DNA of 64,000 nt from Bagarius yarrelli (Eukaryota > Chordata > Actinopteri > Siluriformes > Sisoridae), in the NCBI GenBank assembly GCA_005784505.1, contig VCAZ01000003.1, forward strand, positions 10,419,510-10,483,509, given 5' to 3'. The number at the start of each line of letters is the position of its first letter. Position 1 is the stretch's first letter. The position numbers and the translations under genes are program-made. The notes under the pieces are model-generated. The model had not been told where the DNA came from. It searched no databases and worked only from the letters and a program-made list of their open reading frames with translations. Shown here piece after piece: positions 35,101-46,277 of this stretch.

Positions 35101-37469
35101 CTGTGATATCCTAAATCAAATAATATTTTCAGCCACATGTTGTGGAAAAAGTCTAATCCTTAAATATTTAAATAAATTGTAGAATTTTATAGTATTTTTT
35201 TGAACATGTGCTACAGTAGATGAGAATCAGAGTGAATCTGTCCAATTTAACACAAATCCCAGTGTGCATTGTTGTATGCCCCTTGTTAAATACTATATCA
35301 TTTCTTGATTAATTTACATTTTTAAATTTTAGTATAATTTTATTTACTTTTATTTTGTTGTAGTTTAAAGTACTTTTATGTAGCACTGTTAAACTTTTGA
35401 AACTTTGAATTGGTAGTAAATAAGACACTGGAAATTCAGGTTAAATAAATATCTTTTCTATGGAACTAGTTTATTGTGCAATATTCAACATGTCTTTCAC
35501 ATTAAAAAAAAACAAACCCTTTGTCACTTTTTAGTCTTAAATGGTTTCCTGTGCTTGTACATCTCTTAGAGGCTGACTTATCGATGCGCAGTGGTCTACG
35601 TGTGCAGTAGTTTTTTGCAGCAGTGGTTTTGCGTCAAAGAGACTTCTGTGCATGGGTTCTGATTTTAAATGCGTGGGATGGCCTGCTTAAAATAGTTCCA
35701 TTGCTTTCAAATAATAACGTGTTAGGAAAGTGCAACATTTTACTTAAATATGATGACAAAAAGTCTTTCAAAACATCGAATTTATCATCAAAACAGTATC
35801 AGCAAAGGTAACAGTGGCCCAGCGGTTTTTGATCCTTTTATTTATGGTTTTTCTATTCAAAAATGCATTTCTAACCAGATTTCTGACAGCTTTATAATAA
35901 TAATAATAATAATAACGTTATTACAAACATTAGTAACACATGAGTGAACCTTACCTGCTCATCCTGTCTTGTGGCTTTTTTTGGCATCTGTTTATTGTTC
36001 CCATATTCAGACATTGGCATGGATCCTTAATAATGGAAAAATTATTGTCAAAATTTATAATTACAAACATAGCAAGGCAATATATTAATGACGTATAACA
36101 TGTACTTTATTCAATGGTATTGTACCACATAGCATAGGTACCTATTTAAAAATGTATGATAACAACAAAATATATAATTGTATAATGCGTCAATGACATA
36201 TTTTTAATAAAAGAATTATTTTACAGAAATTTTGACTCATCCATGTTTTACAATTGCAGCATTGTATTTTGTCTTTAAGCTAAGCTAATTAAAGCTTAAC
36301 TTACCTCCTCGTCCATCAACAAAGATGTTTCCATAGATAGGATTATCTAGATTTTCCTGTCCTTCATTCTCAAACCTATGAAAAAATTCAAAGATAAAAA
36401 AATAATAAAATCACATGTGATTAAAAGCGTGTATTATGTTAAAGCCAACAGGACAGCGAATGTAAGCAAAGAATTAAGAAATACACAAAAATGGCTAGAA
36501 AATATGGTCACCTGACACTGTGAAAATAATCATGGTGCAACGGCACACCAACATCTATAAAAAAAATAAATAAATAAAAAATTGATTATTAGAATAATTA
36601 TATTGCAAGATCACTTATGTTAATAGTACATCGATATGATATACTAACATACTCTATTGGAATATCATTGTACGTATAATATACATAATATTATTTAATT
36701 TCCATAACATAACATCATTTTGTATATTATAAGGAAAATAAACTAATATAATGAAATAATATCAATAAACTAAATTGCAATAAAATATTTTAAATATAAT
36801 AGTTTATCTGTTGTTGAATGTACCTCTGTTCTGTCTATCTTTTTTTCTCAGGGAATAGAGAAAAATATTTAAACACACAGATATTAACAGTGCTACAGAC
36901 ACCACTGCTAGTCCCACATGGGTTCCCGTGCAATTCTTTCCTTAAAAAAAAAAAAAACAATAAAAAAAAAGTAGATATATTTTGTTAGAAGCCATTATGT
37001 CATATGGTAATAATGCAATCAAGGAAAAGTTTGATATTATTATTACTTCAGCACAGTTTTCTCTTAGCATCTTTTACAGTATTTTAATCAGGTAAGTGAA
37101 ATCAGAGCAATGACTATAACTGTTATGCTGTAGGAATGGTATTTTATTGCATACTACTTATAATAATAATTATTATAATAATATTAATAAATAAAACCTT
37201 GTACAACATGTAACATTAATTTTAAAATATCCAAGGTACAGATATTTTTTTATTAAATAATGTCTAATATACTGATAAATATCATGCTATCCAATAGACC
37301 ATGCCTATTTCTACTCTCTAGGACAAAGTTTGTTCATTTCATAGCTTAGGAAAATACTGGTTTTCATTGAAATATTCAATAAACACATTTAAATGTAAAA
37401 GGGTTCAGCAATGTTTCAGTACTTATTGCACAAAAGTAGTAAATTCAGTTCAAGCTTACTGAGTTCCAT
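33647..37469 (-). CDS. trat1: T-cell receptor-associated transmembrane adaptor 1-like (6 coding exons)
   Basis: Exons are 37469-37460, 36940-36824, 36554-36512, 36375-36305, 36025-35955 and 34039-33647. They total 705 nt and 234 residues, longer than mammalian TRAT1 (about 186). The layout fits the family: a tiny outer segment with Cys at position 7, where TRAT1 forms its disulfide dimer, then one membrane helix (about 12-32; VGLAVVSVALLISVCLNIF), a basic stop (RKKDRQNR) and a long tail with tyrosine motifs. The tail carries NPIYGNI (Tyr71), SEYGNN (Tyr88), DVSYASLDL (Tyr112, followed by a Lys/Arg stretch as in TRAT1) and IYLN (Tyr177). TRAT1 (TRIM) associates with the TCR-zeta complex in T cells. 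No Ig domain or enzyme is present. Alternatives are SIT1 or another transmembrane adaptor. The first coding exon is only 10 nt and is the least certain part. Confidence 0.8.
34165..34430 (+). mobile_element. LINE reverse transcriptase 3' fragment
   Basis: A plus-strand frame reads RVVRTAERIIGTTLPSVKEL, then after decay LSRRSKRAGIITPHI. This is the C-terminal part of a fish LINE open frame of the Rex1/CR1 type. It lies in the last intron of the trat1-like gene, in the opposite orientation to the gene. Confidence 0.6.
35071..35099. repeat. TG microsatellite
   Basis: About 14 TG units in the last intron of the trat1-like gene. Confidence 0.9.
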
Positions 37470-37929
37470 CTTCCGATCCTCGACTATCCGTTGCTAGTGA
37501 AACTTTACCTTTGCCTACTATGTGTGTAGCTCATGGGGTGCACCATATCTGCTTCTATTTTTACTGTCTTGTGTCTTTTTGGGGTTAGAAACAGGAAATG
37601 TGGCGGATACCTAATTCACTGCAAATGTTTACGTCACCCAAACATACAGTATGTCTTCCCTGCATTAAGCGGCACTACAAGAAATGTAGTACTTTATAAT
37701 TTTATGTAGCAAAATGAAGTTTTTTATTGATATGTTTGTGGTTGGCCATATTAGTTATCTTGTTTAATACTTGCTAACTGACATTTCACTGCTTTTAATG
37801 ACACATTAAATAATTTTTTACATTAAACATACCTTACAAGCAACATACAGTCATAATTGTATAATTTGATGGTTTTATTATATAAAGTTAAGGGAAATAT
37901 CTACTATATTTAGTCTTTATTACTTAGTA

Positions 37930-38625
37930 TGGTTTGTAATTATCACTGTGTCTCTGCACCCCTATACCTGTCTTATGCACCCCCATACCATCAGAGATGC
38001 TGGCTTTTAAAGTTAAGTGCTGATAACACGCTGGAAGGTCTTCCTCCTCTTTAGCCTGAAGGACACGTCGTCAGTGATTTCTAACAGTAATGTCCCAATT
38101 GGACTCGTCTGACTATAGGACACTTTTGAATTAGTCCATCAGGTCTTCAGCCTTGTCCCTTACGCACAGGAATTTCTACTTTCTTGATATTATGCACTGT
38201 AAATGCTGAGATTTTTAAAGCCTTTGCAATTTGACATTGAGGAACATATTTTTATGCTATTTGTCACAATTGGAGAGCCTCTACCCATTTTTACTTCTGA
38301 GAGACTCTGCCTTTCCAAGACATCCCTTTATAGCTTAATTTATTAACTTAAAAAAATGCTAAATATTCTTTTAGATGAATTTTTTAAAATGTATTGCTCT
38401 TTCAGCCCTTTGTTGCCCCTGTGCCAACTTTTTTAAAACCCTGTAGCAGGCATCAAAGTTGAAATGAGCTTATTTTAATTAAAGTTTAAAATTTCTATGT
38501 TTAAAACATTTATGTTATCTATATTGCATTGTGAATAAAATATTAACTCATGTGATTTGAAAAACTTGTAGTTTTTATTTTATTCAAATTAAAAAAAACG
38601 TCTTAACTTTTCCAAAATTTGGATT
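37930..38625. mobile_element. Old DNA transposon remnant
   Basis: The block includes 'ggactcgtctgactatagga', 'gcccctgtgccaactttttt' and an end 'aactcatgtgatttgaaaaa', which are hallmarks of a widespread fish repeat. Part of its end reappears at 58420-58535 ('atggctcatgtgatttgtaa', 'ccaaactttttcggaatttg'). The superfamily is not assigned. Confidence 0.45.
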
Positions 38626-40104
38626 GTAATAATAATATTAATAATAAACCTGATCAAATCTGATTTGCAATGCTTTAAACAGATTACCAGTAATGCACTT
38701 TGATCATGTGATCTCACGCTGCATGTTTTATTGTATAACAGAAACAAGGTGTATAATTTTGAGCAATTGTATCTAAGTCCATTTGCATACAACAGTTCAC
38801 TACAACAATAAATGCAACTGTAAATATTAATAACAAATCATTATTGATTCAGTCCTTGTTGCTCGCTGATCAGTGCTTACAGGATGTGTGTACTTTGTGG
38901 AGTACGTGTGATTCAATTTTTTTTTTTGTTGTGTTTTTTTTTCAATTTTCCATTTCCGACCACAAAGCAGGAAACGTCCCTCTGAGTAAGCTCATATCTA
39001 AACCACGAACACTTGCACAATATAGTCACTTAAAATGGGTTAAGTTTGCCCATTGTAGGCATATATATACTATATATTTTTTAAATCAAGCCTAATAAAC
39101 AGGTTATTTACCTAAGCTAGGTTATAATCATTCAGAGCATTTTAAAATACTTTCCCCTAAAAGTACAATACTTATAATAGGACTTATTATTATCCATATA
39201 TATATTTAGAATTAGTACAGCCTTTCAGAATACTGAACTGTAATTTGTGTATCAAAAGAAAGGTGTTCCTGTTGGTCAATTCTTGATATCTGATGTGGTT
39301 TACTTGGTTAGTCGTCCTGTCGGTTCTAAATATCTGAGGTGTGACCTGAGGTTTAAGTGTCAGCACTGATGTCAGCCTATGTCTTTCTTCATAGGCTATT
39401 CTTAGGCAGGTCATTCTCTGTATTTTCGAATGAAGGTTGGAAAATTTCAGACATTCAAATAATTAAACAAAATTTGTAGTGATCATTCAAAATGATAAGA
39501 TGAATGTAATATTATTATTAGGGCGGCCCCAAGCATTTAGGGTCCCTAAGCAGACTTTTATTTGGGGGCTTCTCAGTATTGCAAATGTCACTAATTATTG
39601 ATTATTCGCACAGTATAAATCTAACACACTCATTATCCATTTTAGTTGTTGTAGCTGTGTTGCTTATATCATACCCATGTTTTTACCCTTCTACGATTTT
39701 TTATTGTAACATGAGCAAACCTACAGAAGTGTTCATTCTGAGGAACAGTGGAAAATATTACGAGCAAAATGTTAAATATATGAACACAGCTCTGAATGAC
39801 TTTGTCACGCTCACATAATTGTTTGATGTTGGTACAAAATAATCAGTTCATATTATTACATTGCCATTGATGTTAGCAAGACAAATGAACTATTTTTGCC
39901 TTTTGTCTTTTGGATAATTAGCTGTGAATTTATTTATTTATTTATTTATTTTTTTATAAATTACCTTGACACCAAGACAAACACAACTAAAAAGGGAGAA
40001 AGGGTTTCACCTTTTTGGCTCTCTCTCTTTCTATGCCGATGTGCCGTAACAGGCCAACAAAACCACACACACAAACACACACACACGCACTGTACATTTT
40101 CTAG

Positions 40105-40620
40105 GTGACTGTGGTCCCAGCTGACTTTCGAGCATTGACAAGATACTCCCATTTAGTTCTGGGCTGATTCCTCACCGTTCTCATAATCACTGAAACTCCA
40201 CAAGGTGAGATCCTGCATGGAGCCCCAAACTGAGGGAGATCGACGGCTATTTTATGTTTCTTCCATTAGCAAATATCTGCACTAACTGTTAACACCTTCT
40301 CACCAAGCTTCTTGGCGATAGTCTTATGGCCCATTCCAGCCTTGTGTAGGCTTACAATCTTGTCCCTTACATCTCTTTGGTTTTAGCCATAGTGAAGAGT
40401 TTGGAATCTGATTGATTGATTATTTCTGTGGACAGGTGTCTTTTTACAGGTAAGATTAAGAGCACATCCTTTAAGAGAGTCCCTTCAAGACACTGCTTCT
40501 AATCTGAACTTGATAGACACCTGGTAGCCAGAAATCTTCCTAACTGATAGAGAATCAAATACTTATTTCACAAATTTTTAATGCAAATCTTTTTTTATGT
40601 TTTTGTTGTTATTCTGTCTC
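40105..40620 (-). mobile_element. Tc1-like transposon remnant
   Basis: The minus strand carries the start region of a Tc1-like transposase in broken frames: the stretch around 40395-40330 corresponds to a 'KRDVRDKIV.LHKAGMGHKT' type helix-turn-helix, and 40215-40150 to 'GSMQDLTLWSF' and 'RTVRNQPRT' like segments. The catalytic half is missing. Confidence 0.6.
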
Positions 40621-41077
40621 GCACTTAATTTTAACCCCCCCCACTGTAAACTGTAATTTATTTAAAATGTAGAGTTTTATTTTATTATGAGACACTTAAA
40701 GCTGCTACTGAAGTGTAGAATTTAAAGTGCAGTGTAGCACTTTTTTCTGAAAAAAAAGTTTGTTTTATCTGTAAACGCAAGGTAAGCGATTTATACTATT
40801 TTATGCCTTTTTCTTCAGACGTTCTGTTTTTTCGTTCATGCTCTTTGACCTTATTGACTTTTAGAAAGAGCAAGAATTGAAAATCCAGAGGAGTAATGAA
40901 ACTGTTGAACTTTTAAAGGTGTGACAAAGGACTCAAAATAAGAAATGGCTTTAATGTATTCATATATATTACAGACAGACACAAAATATCCAAATAATGC
41001 ATTAGGAAAATCTACACACATTAAGTTACATACAGTCAGTATAAAAAAAAGGTGTGTTTTACACGAGGTCATCATAT

Positions 41078-44000
41078 TTAAATATCAGTAACAGGTGCGT
41101 GATTTCTTGCTGATATGTACTTTACCGGTGGCGGAGGAGGCTTAAAAGGAGGAGGCATATCCAGCCTACAAAAAAAAAAAAAAAAAAAAGTTTAGAAGAC
41201 AGAAAGGTTGACAGACATAAAATATGGACATTCTAATGTGTCTCACCTTTTTTGAATGAGGTATTTCCGGTAAAGAAAGCCAATCAGGACCAACATGAGG
41301 AGAAAAGGAATGATAATAAACACTGCATGTGCCATGCTACCATCTGCAACAAAGAAAAATGAAACTTGATAAATTAAAAGTGAATTAAAAGAGTCTGGAT
41401 CTCTTTCTGTACACTTGTCATGCATTTTGTGATCTTTTTAGGTAGTTACTTAATACTATAAGATGATATCGTTAGCATTTTTTTAAAAAAATTGGGTTGC
41501 CTCATTTTATATGTTTTGTTTCACTAAGTTCCGGCTTAATGAAAAAACACTAAAAATAAAAGATAAGATAATGTTTTTTTGTTCTCACTGCAATATGATG
41601 TACATTGTAGTAATTTGACTACGTTTAAATTAGAGCACATAATGTTAAACTAAACTGCAGTAAAAAGATGGGATTGCTTGCATCACCTACTTTGTTTTGT
41701 AATTTTGGTTGTTAAGTCATCGCTTATGTTCCGAGTGGCCGTGAAACCAAATGTAAAGATGAACGTACTGGTGTCATGGTCACTTTTTCTGCTGGTCGAT
41801 CCTGGGCTGGATGTACTGTCCTCACTTGAGGTCAGTGTGAAGGTGACATCTGTGCTCACCACCCCCACATGTGTTGTGTCTTTTATATGCACCATAGTGG
41901 AGTTACCAGTAGATGGAGCTGAGGTGCTGATATACATGACTTTTGTGGACATGACTTCTGAGGTGCTGCTGTTATGTTGGGGTTGAGATGTCTGGGATGT
42001 GACGTCAGGTTCATGTGTTGTGGTAGTCTGAGATGTTGTTTCCATAATCATGGTGGTGCTCAGATCTTCTGTAGATTAACAAAGACATAACAATGTCAAA
42101 GTACAAATGTGTTCAATTTCTTAACATAAACTAGTTAAAATTCATAGTGTTTACATCTATTCAGAACATTTACATTTGAGCCATGGCTAAATATACCAAC
42201 CATTAATACCCAACCATTATTTGATTAGATACATGAACTGCTGTCACTGTGATCACAATGGGAATTATAATTATAATTATTTTATTATAAATAGATTTAA
42301 ATAGAAAACAAATACATTCTACATTCTACAAATACATTATTTCAGACTGTTTATTATTCGAAAATATATGATTAGACTCCAAGAAGCTGAAATCAAACCC
42401 AGGTATTCTAAGGCAGAATTTTGACATTTTGAGATTTGCTGCCCTTTAGGCTATCATACCTATTACATCATAATAGTTTCAGAAAATATTTGTATTTTTT
42501 TTGTCCCTGAAAAAAATGTTTAAATATTTTGGTTAAAGTAAAATATATTTTCGATTTATAAAATATATTTAACTAAGCATCACATATTCACCATTTATTT
42601 TTATATTTATTCATCAATATACATGTTATTGGACTGTAGGAGGAAACCGGAGTACCCGGAGTAAACCCACACAAGCACGGGGGAACATGCAAACTCCACA
42701 CAGAAAGGCCACTGCCCAGGAATCGAACCTGGGACCTTCTTGCTGTAAGGCAACAGTGCTAACTACTAAGCCACCTTGCTTATTCAACACGTATTTTAAA
42801 TAGTAAATAGTTTTTTTTTAATATAACCTAAATTTCCCAAATTAGATAAAATCTTATACCTTATAACTTATAACTATTATAAAATGTAAAGTATGGTTAA
42901 ATATTTTTATATACTATAGATGTAACCGGATGTGATTTTGCCAAGTAGTATGTAATCTTCCTATTAAAATCCTGAATCAACATTTCAATCAACCAATCAT
43001 AATTATCTGATGTCATCAGTATGTGTTAAAAAACTTTAACTGAGTAAATTCTAAAACAATATTTTATTGGCTAAAAGTGGTAATTCATTGATTCTGAAAC
43101 AATTTACTGACAATGACGTTTTCTGGATTAACATTACATCACAACATGAAATTAAACAACTTATATTAAAATCATTTATGATAGTCCAGTGACAACATTA
43201 GTAAATGTATTTTTTTTAAAGATTAAAAATAAACATTGAGAATTTAGACAGTAAATAATAAACAATCGCTAATGAACAATTAAAGGTAAAATGTTCTGAA
43301 ACGGTGAACCTGTAGAACCGCATTAGAACAACATTCTTACTATAAAACAAGGTTTACGTTTATTTAAATAAATCACAACCTTTTGAAACTTTTGTCATGT
43401 ATAGCTCATAAAACTGCTTTAACTTATTCCAGATGTATGCAGACATTTTGACACGCTCACCTGTGTGTGTCCTGTTTGTCACAGTAATTGTAAAATACTT
43501 CCGTTTGTGTAGGTGATCGTTTTCGGTGTGGACAATCAGAGTGTACATTCCAGACTGATCAGGTCTCACCATCCACAGGTTTAAACTGGCACCGGAGAAC
43601 ACTGTCATGTTGTCCTGTAGAAAAATAGGACTTACAGTATATATATATTACCAAGCACTATATTAAATGTAGTGAAATTCTTTTTTTGCATAGCCCATCT
43701 TAGTAAGATGGGATCAAAGCGCAGGGTCAGCTATGATATGGCACCCCCGTAGCAGGATGGGTTAAGGGTCTTGCTTAAGGACACAACAGTGGTTGGCCTG
43801 AACTCAGGTGTTTCTGGTCTTCAGATCAACAGCTGGCGATGGTGGGGCTTTAACCCAGGTCTTCGTGGTCTTCAGATCAGCAACTTAGCACCTTAACCAT
43901 TTGAGCAACCACTGCCCCTATGCGTGTTTATTAGAAACGCATGCGTATCTGCAATGAGTTAAACAGCCAATCATGTAGTAAAAACAATTTATAAAAATGA

Positions 44001-46196
44001 TGTAGATACAACCTAGCAATACACTTAACCGTGTATCATATCGCATGTGGCTAAAGAGTGCATATAAACTGCATGGGAGTGGTTTTAGAAGAGTTTAAAA
44101 AATGCTTTCATTTTTCATGCTTTCATTTATTATCCAGCTTTATACAAACACTCACTTACAAATAAACATACAAATGAATCTATTTTTACTAGCTTTTTTT
44201 TTCTGCTGATCTAAAAAAAAAGATATTAATTTTTGACTTGCCATAGTTAGCTTAGTATTATTACTCTAATTTAAAAAATGTGTAAAATTAAAAACAGGTT
44301 GCAAAATAAAACTTTTGTCATATAAGCTTATATTTCCTAGCTGTCGGCAGGGGATGCTGTAGCACTGCAAGTTCCCACAAGTATGACGTTTCTTGTTGTT
44401 GAAAAAGATGAGAGGAAAATGGATAACTGGATAACTTTAAGGCAACAAAGAAGGATAGAATGAATTAAATAATCACTCTTTACAACTGTGGTGAGCAGAA
44501 AAGCATCTCAAAAACATTAAGGCCTGCATCTCTCAAAAAAAAAAAACAGGAATCAGACTCCATAGAGCACAGATACACACTTTGATGTTGTCGTAAATTG
44601 TCGTAAATTCAGCTTAAAGTTTAGTGTTTGAATGAATGAATGAAGTTCTCACCAAGAAAAAATATACTATATATATATATATACACTGCTCAAAAAAAAT
44701 AAAGGGAACACTTAAACAACACAATGCCACTCCAAGTCAATCACACTTCTGTGAAATCAACTGCCCACTTAGGAAGCAACACTGATTGACAATCAATTTC
44801 ACATGCTGTTGTGCAAATGGAATAGACAACAGGTGGAAATTATAGGCAATTAGCAAGACACCCAATAAAGGAGTGGTTCTGCAGGTGGTGACCACAGACC
44901 ACTTCTCAGTTCCTATGCTTTCTGGCTGATGTTTTGGTCACTTTTGAATGCTGGTGGTGCTTTCACTCTAGTGGTAGCATGAGACGGAGTCTACAACCCA
45001 CACAAGTGGTAGTACCCACTACCCACTCAGGTAGTGCAGCTCATCCAGGATGGCACATCAATGCGAGCTGTGGCAAGAAGGTTTGCTGTGTCTGTCGTGA
45101 CCAGGAGACAGGCCAGTACATCAGGAGATGTGGAGGAGGCCGTAGGAGGGCAACAACCCAGCAGCAGGACCGCTACCTCCGCCTTTGTGCAAGGAGGAAC
45201 AGGAGGAGCACTGCCAGAGCCCTGCAAAATGACCTCCAGCAGGCCACAAATGTGCATGTGTCTGCTCAAACGGTCAGAAACAGACTCCATGAGGGTGGTA
45301 TGAGGGCCCGACATCCACAGGTGGGGGTTGTGCTTACAGCCCCACACCGTGCAGGACGTTTGGCATTTGCCAGAGAACACCAAGATTGGCAAATTCGCCA
45401 CTGGCGCCCTGTGCTCTTCACAAATGAAAGCAGGTTCACACTGAGCACATGTGACAGATGTGACAGAGTCTCGAGACGCCGTGGAGAATGTTCTGCTGCC
45501 TGCAACATCCTCCAGCATGACCGGTTTGGCAGTGGGTCAGTAATGGTTGTGGAGTGGGGTGGCATTTCTTTGGAGGGCCGCACACAGCCCTTCATGTGCT
45601 CGCCAGAGGTAGTCTGACTGCCATTAGGTATCGAGATGAGATCCTCAGACCCCTTGTGAGACCATATGCTGGTGCGGTTGCCCCTGGGTTCCTCCTAATG
45701 CAAGACAATGCTGGACCTCATGTGGCAGGAGTGTGTCAGCAGTTCCTGCAAGACGAAGGCATTGATGCTATGGACTGGCCCGCCCGTTCCCCAGACCTGA
45801 ATCCAATTGAGCACATCTGGGACATCATGTTCTCGCTCCATCCACCAATGCCACGTTGCACCACAGACTGTCCAGGAGTCATCAGGAGCATGCCCAGGCA
45901 TTGTAGAGAGGTCATACAGGCACGTGGAGGCCACAACACACTACTGAGCCTCATTTTGACTTGTTTTTAAGGACATTACATCAAAGTTGGATCAGCCTGT
46001 GTAGTGTGTTTTTTCCACTTCAATTTTGAGTGTGACTTCAAATCCAAAATTTGATTTTCATTGATAATTTTTGTGTGATTTTGTTGTCAGCACATTCAAC
46101 TATGTAAAGAACAAAGTATTTAATAAGAATATTTCATTCATTCAAATCTAGGATGTGTTATTTTTAGTGTTCCCTTTATTTTTTTGAGCAGTTATA

Positions 46197-46277
<81 letters not shown>

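Larger units (their letters stand above)
37470..41077. other. Spacer between trat1-like and cd96-like genes
   Basis: It holds the trat1-like promoter side, an old DNA transposon remnant (about 37930-38625), a Tc1-like remnant (about 40105-40620) and the 3' flank of cd96, with AATAAA-type signals near 40670 on the minus strand. No coding exon with family resemblance was found. Confidence 0.5.

Noticed and set aside
41678..41986. Plus-strand frame of 102 codons with apparent membrane segments
   Set aside because: It is the antisense of the Ser/Thr-rich cd96 stalk exon, which is in phase with both neighbouring exons.
45027..45595. Minus-strand open frames of 163 and 109 codons
   Set aside because: They are antisense to the Tc1 transposase remnant, whose plus-strand reading shows the real family motifs.
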